A stretch of 64,000 bases of DNA, from contig JAEZXX010000034.1 of the NCBI GenBank assembly GCA_023419535.1, forward strand, positions 62,001 through 126,000, read 5' to 3'. Position 1 is the first letter of the stretch, and each line of letters begins with the position of its first letter. Shown here one piece after another: positions 42,595 to 50,190 of this stretch. Source of the stretch: Pseudomonadota bacterium. GTDB taxonomy: Bacteria; Pseudomonadota; Alphaproteobacteria; Rhizobiales; Rhizobiaceae. Position numbers and translations under genes: made by a program. The notes beneath the pieces were generated by a model. That model ran no database searches, had not been told where the DNA came from, and saw nothing but the letters and a program-made list of their open reading frames with translations.

Positions 42595-43215
42595 TCAGAC
42601 GTTGCCGAACGGCCGGCGGCCGGCATTCATCTCGCGCATCGTCGTGATGTACTGCTCGGGGAAGAGCAGATGGTTCGACGGCGCGCGAAGTCCCATGTGC
42701 TTGGCGATGTCGCCGACAAAGGAATTGCAGTTGTAGAGCGCCGCGTGCCAGAGCGGTCGGCTCGACTGGAGCTGCCGGATGTAGGCGAGGACGTTCTCGT
42801 ATTCCGCCCGCGTCAGGTCGATCCGGTAGTTCGCCGTCATGTAGGCGTCTTCCAGGTCGCCGTCGCTCGGGCCGGTCTCGGCCGGAACCGGGACGACGTG
42901 GCCCGCCAGATACGGGACGACGCTGGTCGAGGCCGGGTGGAGGCCCGCCACTTCGCGCGTCAGGATGTTGCCCGCCGCGTCGCGGCGGCCGAACATGGCG
43001 AAGGTGTGCCCGTAGCTCTCGGCCGTTCGCGAGCGGAACTCGATGTAATAGAGGTCCTGCGAGATCTCGCCGGTCCGCGGCGCGCCGGCGAAGTTCGCCT
43101 GGCTGGAGACGGTGGGGGCCAGCGGCAGCGGGTCGGGTCCCGATGCCGTGGAGGTGCAGCCTGCGACGGCCGCGCAAAGCATTCCCAGAACGAGGATGCG
43201 GATGGGCTTCGTCAT
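42595..43215 (-). CDS. Lipoprotein with a permuted papain-like (PPPDE/NlpC-type) His-Cys pair
   Basis: Precursor of 206 residues. The lipobox ends CAAVAGC with Cys20 (Ser/Thr after it, so probably outer-membrane sorted). The core reads QDLYYIEFRSRTAESYGHTF (His70) and, much later, ALYNCNSFVGDIAKHMGL (Cys163). A His preceding a helix-borne Cys in an N-C-N-x-F context is the arrangement of permuted papain-fold enzymes such as PPPDE, YiiX and DUF4105 proteins, which cleave peptide or lipid amide/ester bonds. I infer a peptidase, amidase or acyltransferase in the periplasm. It is followed on its strand by the alpha/beta-hydrolase gene, 83 bases on. Confidence 0.68.
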   Translation of the reverse strand: MTKPIRILVLGMLCAAVAGCTSTASGPDPLPLAPTVSSQANFAGAPRTGEISQDLYYIEFRSRTAESYGHTFAMFGRRDAAGNILTREVAGLHPASTSVVPYLAGHVVPVPAETGPSDGDLEDAYMTANYRIDLTRAEYENVLAYIRQLQSSRPLWHAALYNCNSFVGDIAKHMGLRAPSNHLLFPEQYITTMREMNAGRRPFGNV

Positions 43216-43346
43216 GGTGTTCGGTTCCTGCGAAATCGCGTCATGGATTTCGATGCGGTTAGCGCCGTGGATTCCGGCGATTCGTGTCTGAACTATGTCG
43301 TCGCGGCCGAACGGCCACGGCAGGGGGCGGGCGGCGGTTCCGTCCG

Positions 43347-44165
43347 TCAGAAGGCCTGCGCCACCTGTTGCGGGGCGCCGGCCATCGGGAAGCTGCCCGG
43401 CTGCTCGAGGACTTCTTCCTCCTCGCCGACCAGCCGCTCGTTGCCCTGCTTGACCACGACGCGCGCGCCGTTCGGGACGCGCTGGTAGAGGTCGATGATG
43501 TCCTGGTTCATCAGACGGATGCAGCCCGCGGACACCGCGTTGCCGATCGTCCACCATTCCGGAGTGCCGTGCAGGCGGAAGAGCGTGTCCTTTCCGCCTT
43601 GGAAGAGGTAGAGCGCGCGCGCGCCGAGCGGGTTCTGGAGACCTGGATCCATGCCGTTCCGGTACGGCTCCAGTTCCGGCTTACGGTCGATCATCTCCTG
43701 CGGCGGGTTCCAGCGCGGCCATTCGCGCTTCATCTGGATCGTCGCGTCGCCGGCCCACGAGAAACCCGCCCCGCCGACGCTGATGCCGTAGCGCATCGCG
43801 GTCCCGCCCTCCTCGACGAGGTAGAGAAGGCGGTTCGGCGTATCGACGACGATCGTTCCCGCGGGGTATTCGCCGTCATAGGCGACCTGCTGGCGCAGGA
43901 ACTTCGGGTCGATCTTCTCGGTCGGAATGGCGGCCAGCGGGAAGCCGTTGTCCTCGACCGCCGCGTAGGCGAGCGCCTCGGGGCCCGGGACCTCGGGCAG
44001 GCCCGGCGCTCCCATCGCCGCCATGTCGCCGGAGACGGCGGACGGCTCGGGCCCGAAGGACGCGAGGGGCGACTCGAGCAGGCTCTCCGTCGAGACGCAT
44101 CCCGTCAGGACGACGACGCCCATGGCTGCGAGGCCCGCGCGGATCGTGTTCTTAGGAAGGGTCAT
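43347..44165 (-). CDS. L,D-transpeptidase (YkuD domain) lipoprotein
   Basis: Protein of 272 residues with a lipoprotein signal ending VVVLTGC (Cys23). The YkuD catalytic domain covers about 105-235, with DTPNRLLYLVEEGGTAMRYG at its start, FRLHGTPEWWTIGNAVSAGC containing the conserved His and ending at catalytic Cys215, and IRLMNQDIIDLY after it. The enzyme would form 3-3 peptidoglycan cross-links or attach proteins to DAP. A 36-residue acidic/Gln-rich tail follows. The ATG at 44165 gives the best signal peptide. It lies upstream of the permuted-papain lipoprotein gene on the same strand. Confidence 0.9.
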   Translation of the reverse strand: MTLPKNTIRAGLAAMGVVVLTGCVSTESLLESPLASFGPEPSAVSGDMAAMGAPGLPEVPGPEALAYAAVEDNGFPLAAIPTEKIDPKFLRQQVAYDGEYPAGTIVVDTPNRLLYLVEEGGTAMRYGISVGGAGFSWAGDATIQMKREWPRWNPPQEMIDRKPELEPYRNGMDPGLQNPLGARALYLFQGGKDTLFRLHGTPEWWTIGNAVSAGCIRLMNQDIIDLYQRVPNGARVVVKQGNERLVGEEEEVLEQPGSFPMAGAPQQVAQAF

Positions 44166-44499
44166 GGGCATCCGGTCCGACAATCCGAAAGAGAGAAGAG
44201 TTTGCGAACTCTTGTCCGCTTGACTTCATCTATCCTCTTTTGGTTGACGAAGGCTCAAATATGGCGACCCGGATCGGGTCTTCCGTCAATCCCCGACGGA
44301 AGGTCGTTCGTCCGCCGTTCTTGGGCGCGTCTGTCGCAAATGTGCCACAGCGGTGGGCTCATGGAGCGGCGGGGGCGGCCCGACCGCAGAATGGCCGTTG
44401 TTTCGACGGATCGGATCGCTCCGTCGAGCGCTTCGATCGCGCGAGTATTCAAGTGACCCGGCCGTTCAGGCCAGTGAGAAGAGCGAAAGGCCTTACCGG
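44166..44499 (+). other. Gene-free interval between divergent lipoprotein genes
   Basis: A 334-base divergent promoter region. Possible minus-35-like TTGACTT elements occur around 44220, but no clear minus-10 partner is visible. I see no coding frame, terminator or repeat. Confidence 0.45.
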
Positions 44500-44997
44500 A
44501 TGAGAATCGCGATCGCGGCCGCCCTGTGCGTGGTCCTCGCAGGATGCGTGACCTCGGAGCCGCCGCCGCCTCCGGGACCGCCGCCGGGATACAATCCGGA
44601 GCACGACAGCCATTGCCGCAGCCTCCTGATGGCGCCGGGCTCGCTCGTCTACGTCCAGTGCCGTCTGGCGATGAGCCAGACGCAGCGCCGGGCCGAGACC
44701 GCCGCGCGGACGCTTCTGACGCAGAATCTCGGCTTCGTCTCGACCGAGGCCGACTCGGCCCTGCGCGACGACGTCTTCTGCAACTACAATGAATCGTCCA
44801 AGCTCTCCGTGGAGTCCGTCACGCCGGCGGACGGCGCCCAGACGGCCTACGGTCGCTGCGCGACGACGCGCAATCGCCTGCAGCGCCAGATCCGCACGGA
44901 CCAGCCGATGCAGGCCGAAGCCGCGATCATGGCCTACGACCAGTCCACGATCGTCACGAACGAGGCGACGATTACGGAGGCGCGAACTTTTCATTAA
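44500..44997 (+). CDS. Small Cys-containing lipoprotein of unknown function
   Basis: A 165-residue precursor with lipoprotein signal MRIAIAAALCVVLAGC (Cys16) and a Pro-rich stretch behind it. The mature part has four further Cys residues in SHCRSLL, YVQCRLAMSQ, VFCNYNESS and GRCATTRN, which could form two disulfides. The middle is helical and charged (AMSQTQRRAETAARTLLTQN). I do not recognise a family. The ATG at 44500 lies 3 bases upstream of a GATGAGA context without a perfect ribosome-binding site (GAAAGG at 44484). It could be a periplasmic adaptor of the envelope genes around it. Confidence 0.72.
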   Translation: MRIAIAAALCVVLAGCVTSEPPPPPGPPPGYNPEHDSHCRSLLMAPGSLVYVQCRLAMSQTQRRAETAARTLLTQNLGFVSTEADSALRDDVFCNYNESSKLSVESVTPADGAQTAYGRCATTRNRLQRQIRTDQPMQAEAAIMAYDQSTIVTNEATITEARTFH

Positions 44998-45148
44998 GCA
45001 AACCCGCGCCAATTCGGTGCGGCTGGTGCACATCTGTTGCTTTCATGCACTAGCCGAGGCGCCCGACATGTTCGAAATTGGGATGCATGGGTGTTCCATC
45101 GAACGATGCCGGCACCGATAGAATAACTGGCACCTAAGGACTTTACTA

Positions 45149-45310
45149 ATGAACAAGATTCTCATCATCGCTGTGACCTCGGTTGCCGTTGCCGGCCTCT
45201 CGGGCTGCGTCGGCAAGGGCATCGGCAAGGGCAAGGGCAAGGGCCCGGTCGCCGTCGAGCAGCCGGTCTACACCGCCCCGGCCGACACCGGCTTCGTCAC
45301 CAAGGGCTGA
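45149..45310 (+). CDS. 53-residue lipoprotein with Gly-Lys repeats
   Basis: A very small lipoprotein. The signal MNKILIIAVTSVAVAGLSGC ends with the lipidated Cys20; behind it comes the periodic basic run VGKGIGKGKGKGPVAVEQ, and the rest is a short Tyr/Ala/Asp tail ending VTKG. The start is set by AAGGA 10 bases before the ATG at 45149, and a strong terminator lies 48 bases after the stop, so this is an independent gene. The basic GK run could bind peptidoglycan, LPS or anionic lipids. No function known. Confidence 0.8.
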   Translation: MNKILIIAVTSVAVAGLSGCVGKGIGKGKGKGPVAVEQPVYTAPADTGFVTKG

Positions 45311-45672
45311 CGAATTCGGACGGGACGCCTCAGCGGCGTCCTGTTCGGTCAATCCGAAAAGGCGTCCATGGCGTGTTCCGCCATGGGCGCCTTTTTTTGT
45401 TCGTGGGTCCGCGCGACTTCGCGGTGAAGGCGGGGCAGCGGTCTGCCGGACGGCGCTTCAGTCGAAGGCCGCGGGGGAACGCCGGACGTCCGATTCCATG
45501 CTCGGGGCGGGCGACCTGCCTTCGCGCGATTCGGGCCGCGCGGTCGTGACGGCGAAGACCCCGCGAAGTCCGGTCGAGCCTCGTCCGAGGCTGGTGTGGG
45601 CCATGACTCGCGCGGCCGTCTCCCGTCCCAGTCCGTCCGGTCCAGGTCCGTCTTCGGCGGCGAAATCGATCC
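45311..45672 (+). other. Gene-free interval between the small lipoprotein and gshA
   Basis: A 362-base region between convergent genes. It contains the terminator at 45359-45398. The rest shows no coding frame with support and no other hairpin of note. Confidence 0.5.
45359..45398 (+). terminator. Strong intrinsic terminator of the small lipoprotein gene
   Basis: A 15-bp stem (45359-45373 with 45379-45393, one U-G pair) encloses the pentaloop TGTTC and is followed by T residues through 45398. Confidence 0.95.
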
Positions 45673-47046
45673 TCAGTAGGTGAGGTGGTCGAAGACGCGA
45701 TCCATCGATCGCTCCCAGGGGCCCTCGTAGAGCCGCACCAACTCCTCGGCCGAGGTCGTGCCGCGCGCGACCACCTCCTCGAGCGGGGCGAGGAAGAAGC
45801 TCTCGTCGTTGCCGTCCTCGTTCAGCCGTCCCCGCGCGATGAGGCCGCTCCGTGCGATCTTGAGGCTGTCGCGCGCCAGGTCGAGGACCGTTCCATCCCT
45901 GAAGGGGGTCCGGAATCCGTCGCGCGGGACGGCAGCGCGCATCGCCGACACCTCCTCGAAGGTCCAGTCGAACGTCAGCGCCTCGGCCGCGTCCAGCGCC
46001 GCACCGTCGTAGAGAAGGCCGACCCAATAGGCGGGAAGGGCACAGATGCGCCGCCACGGGCCGCCATCGGCGCCGCGCATCTCGATGAAGCGTTTCAGCC
46101 GCACGTCGGGGAACAGCGTCGAAAGATGATTCGCCCAATCGCCCATGTTCGGCTGGGGGGAGGGGATGCGGCCCTTGAGCACGCCGTCCATGAACTGGCG
46201 GAAGGTGACGTCGGTCGCGTCCGTGTAGCGGCCCTCGCGCATGACGAAGTACATCGGCACGTCGAGCGCCCATTCGGCGTAGTCGCGATAGCCGAAGCTC
46301 TCTCCGAACACGAAGGGTAGGAGGCCCGAGCGCTGGTTGTCGACGTCGGACCAGACGTCGGAGCGCCAGGAGACGAGGCCGTTGGGCTTGCCTTCGGTGA
46401 AGGGCGAATTGGCGAAGAGCGCGGAGGCGACGGGCTGCAGCTTCATGCCGACGCGCATCTTGCGCGCCATGTCCCGCTCCGAGGAGAAGTCGAGATTGAC
46501 CTGGATCGTCGTCGTGCGGAACATCATGTCGAGGCCGCGCGTGCCGACCTTCGGCATGTAGCGGCGCATGATCTCGTATCGCGACTTCGGCATCACCGGC
46601 GTCTCGGCGAGCGTCCAGACGGGGCTCGAGCCGAGGCCGAGGAAGCGGATGCCGAGCGGTTCGGCCACCCGGCGCACGTCGTCCAGATGGGCGTTCGATT
46701 CGCGGCAGGTCTGGTGGATCGTCTCGACCGGCGCGCCGGACAGCTCGAACTGCCCGCCGGGCTCCAGCGAGATGGCACCCTGACCGTGCGTCTCGGCGAG
46801 GCCGATGATCCGCCCGTCGTCGACGATCGCCTCCCAGCCGGACAGGTCGCGCATGCCCTCGAGGAGCTTGGCGATGCCCCGGTCCCCCTCGTAGGGCACG
46901 GGGGCGCGATTCTCGGCGTAGAAGCCGAACTTCTCGTGTTCGGTCCCGATGCGGAAGGCCGAGTCCGGCTTCTCGCCCGAACTCAGATGGGAGACGAGCT
47001 CCTCCATCGAGGCGATCGGGGTGAGGTCGGTGGTGTCGCGGGCCAT
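45673..47046 (-). CDS. gshA: Glutamate-cysteine ligase, plant/alphaproteobacterial type
   Basis: First enzyme of glutathione synthesis, 457 residues, of the GCS2 (PF04107) type found in plants and alphaproteobacteria. Recognisable segments are FRIGTEHEKFGFY near the N terminus (ATP/metal site), GAISLEPGGQFELSGAP, FRTTTIQVNLDFSSERDMAR, and the C-terminal WERSMDRVFDHLTY. The ATG at 47046 begins the family-typical MARDTTDLTPI. It lies 88 bases downstream of rsmE on the same strand. gshB is not nearby. Confidence 0.95.
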   Translation of the reverse strand: MARDTTDLTPIASMEELVSHLSSGEKPDSAFRIGTEHEKFGFYAENRAPVPYEGDRGIAKLLEGMRDLSGWEAIVDDGRIIGLAETHGQGAISLEPGGQFELSGAPVETIHQTCRESNAHLDDVRRVAEPLGIRFLGLGSSPVWTLAETPVMPKSRYEIMRRYMPKVGTRGLDMMFRTTTIQVNLDFSSERDMARKMRVGMKLQPVASALFANSPFTEGKPNGLVSWRSDVWSDVDNQRSGLLPFVFGESFGYRDYAEWALDVPMYFVMREGRYTDATDVTFRQFMDGVLKGRIPSPQPNMGDWANHLSTLFPDVRLKRFIEMRGADGGPWRRICALPAYWVGLLYDGAALDAAEALTFDWTFEEVSAMRAAVPRDGFRTPFRDGTVLDLARDSLKIARSGLIARGRLNEDGNDESFFLAPLEEVVARGTTSAEELVRLYEGPWERSMDRVFDHLTY

Positions 47047-47134
47047 CGCCGGCTCCCGTTCGGGACGTTTCTGCGGCCGAAGGACCGCGGGGCTCGTCTG
47101 TTGCCGCTTTCGTTCCCGTTCGCAAGAGGTGTCT

Positions 47135-47878
47135 TCAGCGCGGCCAGTCGCCCGCGAGCGCCTGCAGGATGGCGAGCGCGGCGACGGCGGCCGTGTCGGC
47201 CCGCAGGATGCGCGGTCCGAGCGACAGGGGAACAACGTTCGGGTGCGCCCGAAGCGACTCGCGCTCGGCCCGCGAAAAGCCGCCCTCGGGTCCGACGAGC
47301 AGCGCCAGCGGGCGGCCGGCGAGCGGCGCGAGCACCGCCGATGCCCCTGCTCCGTCCTCGCGTTCGTCGCAAAAGACCAGCGTCCGCGCGGCGTCCCAGC
47401 CGGCGAGGACCTCTTCGAGGCGTCGCATCTCGTTCACCTCGGGCACGGAAAGGACGCCGCACTGCTCGGCGGCCTCGACCACGTTGGCGCGCGCACGCTC
47501 GACGTTGAAGCGCGGGACCTGCCCGTGCTGGGTCATCACGGGCAGAAGACGTCCGGCCCCCATCTCGGTCGCCTTCTGGACCATGTAGTCGAGGCGGCCC
47601 GCCTTCAGCGGCGCGAAGAGATAGTCGAGATCGGGCCGCGGCGTCTGGTCGCGGACGCGAGCGGTCGGGACGATCGCTTCCACACGCTTTCCCGGGCGCT
47701 CCACGGTCGCGACCCATTCGCCGTCGCGCCCGTTGAAGACCAGGAGAAGCGCCTTGTTTTCCAGGCGGAGCACGTTGCCGAGATAGTTGGCCTGGTCCTT
47801 GGAAACGGGGACCGGCAGGCCGCCTTGGAGAGGAGCCTCGAGGAGCAGGCGCTGGGTCCTGAAGTCGTAGTCCGGCAT
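47135..47878 (-). CDS. rsmE: 16S rRNA (uracil1498-N3)-methyltransferase
   Basis: SPOUT-class methyltransferase of 247 residues acting on U1498 of 16S rRNA. The N-terminal PUA-like domain has QANYLGNVLRLENKALLLVF; the C-terminal knot contains LALLVGPEGGFSRAERESL and LSLGPRILRADTAAVAALAI, the SAM-binding signatures. The ATG at 47878 was chosen because the upstream frame overlaps the divergent SDR gene. It precedes gshA, and the pair may form one operon, though no functional link is known beyond position. Confidence 0.95.
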   Translation of the reverse strand: MPDYDFRTQRLLLEAPLQGGLPVPVSKDQANYLGNVLRLENKALLLVFNGRDGEWVATVERPGKRVEAIVPTARVRDQTPRPDLDYLFAPLKAGRLDYMVQKATEMGAGRLLPVMTQHGQVPRFNVERARANVVEAAEQCGVLSVPEVNEMRRLEEVLAGWDAARTLVFCDEREDGAGASAVLAPLAGRPLALLVGPEGGFSRAERESLRAHPNVVPLSLGPRILRADTAAVAALAILQALAGDWPR

Positions 47879-47972
47879 CGCCTCACCCTCTCGCCGCCGC
47901 AACTTTTCGTCAGCCATCCAATTACCGCTGCAATCGTTCCGCGGCCCGTCGGCCGCACCCGGAGAAGCAGAC

Positions 47973-48770
47973 ATGGATTTGGGTATCAAGGGCCGCGTCG
48001 CCCTCATTACGGGCGCCAGCAACGGGATGGGCTGGGCGACCGCGCAGATACTGGCGCAGGAAGGCGTGAAACTCGTTCTCTCCGACATCAAGGTCGAGGA
48101 TCTGGAGAAGGAGTGCGCGAGCCTGGGCGGCGAAGCCGTCTGCATTCCGGCGGACGTGACCGACCAGAGCGCGATCGACGATCTCGTGAAGGGCGCGACG
48201 GACCGGTTCGGCCAGATCGACATCGTGATCCACACCTCCGGCATCACCGGCGCCAAGGGCCATCCGCTGGAGATGAAGGACGAGGACTACCAGGAGGCCT
48301 GGGACATCGACTTCATGTCGGCCGTGCGCGTCGCACGCGCGAGCTTCCCGGTCATGCGCAAGGGCGGCTGGGGGCGCTTCATCTGCATCACCTCCGAGAA
48401 CGCCGTCCAGCCCTATTGGGAGGAGGCGACCTACAACGCCGCCAAGGCCGGGCTCGCGGCCTTCGTGAAGAACCTCTCCTACAAGGAGGCCGAGCACGGT
48501 ATCCTCTGCAACACCGTCTCCCCGGCCTTCATCGAGACGCCGATGACCGACGGCATGATGGAGAAGCGGTCGGAGGAACTCGGGGTCTCCTTCGACGAGG
48601 CGGTGGAGAGCTTCCTGGAGGAGGAGCGCCCGGGGATCGCGCTGAAGCGGCGCGGACGTCCGGAGGAGGTGGCGGCGGTGATCGCGCTGCTCGTCTCCGA
48701 GCGCGCCTCCTTCGTCAACGGCTCGAACGTGCGCGTCGACGGCGGCTCGGTGCAGGCCGTCCAGAACTGA
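47973..48770 (+). CDS. Short-chain dehydrogenase/reductase
   Basis: SDR of 265 residues. The cofactor motif is LITGASNGMGWATAQIL, the active-site Ser is in FICITSENAVQPY, the catalytic Tyr/Lys in ATYNAAKAGLAAFVKN, and the C-terminal cap reads GSNVRVDGGSVQAVQ. The Asp at the end of beta-2 (LSDIKVEDLE) suggests NAD preference. The substrate is not evident; it falls among the 3-oxoacyl-ACP reductase-like family. It is divergent from rsmE and followed by an intrinsic terminator. Confidence 0.9.
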   Translation: MDLGIKGRVALITGASNGMGWATAQILAQEGVKLVLSDIKVEDLEKECASLGGEAVCIPADVTDQSAIDDLVKGATDRFGQIDIVIHTSGITGAKGHPLEMKDEDYQEAWDIDFMSAVRVARASFPVMRKGGWGRFICITSENAVQPYWEEATYNAAKAGLAAFVKNLSYKEAEHGILCNTVSPAFIETPMTDGMMEKRSEELGVSFDEAVESFLEEERPGIALKRRGRPEEVAAVIALLVSERASFVNGSNVRVDGGSVQAVQN

Positions 48771-48787
48771 GACCCTTCGGACACGAG

Positions 48788-48817
48788 AACGCCGCCGGTG
48801 GGAGCCGGCGGCGTTTT
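48788..48817 (+). terminator. Intrinsic terminator of the SDR gene
   Basis: Perfect 11-bp stem (48788-48798 with 48805-48815), loop TGGGAG, running into TTTT at 48814-48817, 18 bases after the stop codon. Confidence 0.93.
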
Positions 48818-48833
48818 CATTTGACTCGGGCCG

Positions 48834-49040
48834 TCAGTTGTTCGGGCCGTCGATCTGCTTGGCCGGCGCGGGGTCGGAGGCCGGGAAGGTGTCGTCGAGG
48901 GCCTCGTCCAGCTCCTCGTCCTCGCTCAAGGGGCGCTCCTGTTCGCCCGGCTGGTCGCGCAGGCTGGGATCGGCGACCTGGCCTGCGCCCGGCCGCCCGG
49001 CCTCGTCCGCGCTGCCCCGATCCTTGTTCGCTTCCGACAT
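48834..49040 (-). CDS. Small acidic protein with a DDTFPASDP motif
   Basis: A 68-residue acidic protein. The ATG at 49040 follows a good AAGGAG ribosome-binding site. The C-terminal LDEALDDTFPASDPAPA motif recurs in many small alphaproteobacterial proteins of unknown function; this is from memory. The N-terminal half is Gly/Asp/Gln-rich and looks disordered. It lies alone on its strand downstream of DUF29, with 64 bases between. No function is proposed. Confidence 0.7.
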   Translation of the reverse strand: MSEANKDRGSADEAGRPGAGQVADPSLRDQPGEQERPLSEDEELDEALDDTFPASDPAPAKQIDGPNN

Positions 49041-49104
49041 GACTGAAACTCCTTGCATCGTCGCCGCCGTCAACGGCGCGTAGGAGCAAGCGTTCCGGAA
49101 CCAT

Positions 49105-49569
49105 TCAGGCGGGCATCCAGTCGGGGTCGCGCAGTTGCTCCAGCGTATAGGGGCACTCGGCGGGGAAGGTGTCGCGCGACAGGCCGGTTTCCTTCATGGC
49201 TTCACGCACGGCTTGGCCGTAGATGGACTCGACGATCTGCCTCGCCTGCTCGCGCAGGGACGGGTTGTCCGCCTCCCGACGCTCGATGTTCCCACGCTCG
49301 CGGACAATCGTTAGGTCCCACGACCGTGAACGACGCGACGACTGATGCTGCCATTTCAGAAGGTGGAAGATCAGCAGGCGGTAGCTCGAACCCAACGCAT
49401 GCTTCTGCTCCCGCCCCATGCTCTCCAACTCCTCGATGACGTTCGGCAGATCGACCTCCGAGAACCGACGCTGGCGCAGGAGTTCGGCCTGCTGGAACAG
49501 CCAGTCGTGGAAATCGTCCTCGTAGTCGATCGGCGGATCGAAACGCGGCGTCTGCTTGGCAAGGCTCAT
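49105..49569 (-). CDS. DUF29-family protein
   Basis: A 154-residue protein of the DUF29 family: YEDDFHDWLFQQAELLRQRR opens the predicted four-helix bundle, then DLPNVIEELESMGREQKHAL, LLIFHLLKWQHQ and the C-terminal CPYTLEQLRDPDWMP. Function is unknown; the family is frequent in cyanobacteria and alphaproteobacteria. The ATG at 49569 overlaps the stop of the upstream macrodomain gene (ATGA), which suggests a common transcript and coupled translation. Confidence 0.88.
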   Translation of the reverse strand: MSLAKQTPRFDPPIDYEDDFHDWLFQQAELLRQRRFSEVDLPNVIEELESMGREQKHALGSSYRLLIFHLLKWQHQSSRRSRSWDLTIVRERGNIERREADNPSLREQARQIVESIYGQAVREAMKETGLSRDTFPAECPYTLEQLRDPDWMPA

Positions 49570-50102
49570 GGCCTTTGCTCCCGTTCGAGGGCCTGCTCGT
49601 AGAGTAACGCATCACCGGGCGAGAAGCAGCAGAGAACGATTCGCTCGAGCCCGCCCGCGTCTGCGGCGACGAGGATCTCGCCGACCGCGATCCGCGCCGC
49701 CCGCTCCTTCGGGAAGCCGTAGACGCCCGTCGAGATCGCCGGGAAGGCGATCGTCCGCAGCCCGTTGGCGCGCGCCAGTTCGAGCGAGGATCGGTAGGCG
49801 CAGGCGAGCGCCTCGTCCTCGCCGCGGGCGCCGCCGTGCCAGACCGGGCCGACCGTGTGGATCACCCGGCGCGCCGGCAGCCTGTATCCGAAGGTGATGC
49901 GCGCCTCGCCGGTCGGGCAGCCGCCGATGGTGCGGCATTCCTCCAAAAGGTCGGGCCCCGCTGCGCGGTGGATGGCCCCGTCGACGCCGCCGCCGCCGAG
50001 CAGGCTCTCGTTCGCCGCGTTCACGATGGCGTCGAGGGCGAGCGTCGTGATGTCCGCGACTGCGATCTCGATCGTGCAGCCGTTTCGTTCGATCCGGGTC
50101 AT
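49566..50102 (-). CDS. Macrodomain protein (O-acetyl-ADP-ribose deacetylase type)
   Basis: A 178-residue single macrodomain of the MacroD/YmdB branch. ADP-ribose contacts are recognised in VADITTLALDAIVNAANESL (Asp for adenine, Asn for ribose) and GGGGVDGAIHRAAGP, with the phosphate loop FPAISTGVYGFPKERAARI. It hydrolyses O-acetyl-ADP-ribose and can remove ADP-ribose from modified proteins or nucleic acids. ATG 50102 was chosen over 50117 because GAGGAAG lies at proper distance. It is coupled to DUF29 by ATGA overlap and is divergent from glcD. Confidence 0.93.
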   Translation of the reverse strand: MTRIERNGCTIEIAVADITTLALDAIVNAANESLLGGGGVDGAIHRAAGPDLLEECRTIGGCPTGEARITFGYRLPARRVIHTVGPVWHGGARGEDEALACAYRSSLELARANGLRTIAFPAISTGVYGFPKERAARIAVGEILVAADAGGLERIVLCCFSPGDALLYEQALEREQRP

Positions 50103-50190
50103 GACGGGCTTCCTCATGTTTGCGATGGACTTGAGGCGCCTGCGATCCTAGTTCAATTTCACGACGAGGGAACGATCGGGAGGCGGACCC

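Noticed and set aside
44220..44260. TTGACTT elements as a sigma-70 promoter
   Set aside because: No convincing minus-10 hexamer at 16-18 bases; noted only as a possibility in the gene-free interval.
45458..47125. 555-codon frame overlapping gshA on the same strand
   Set aside because: Out-of-frame Arg-rich translation; the gshA frame has full family similarity.
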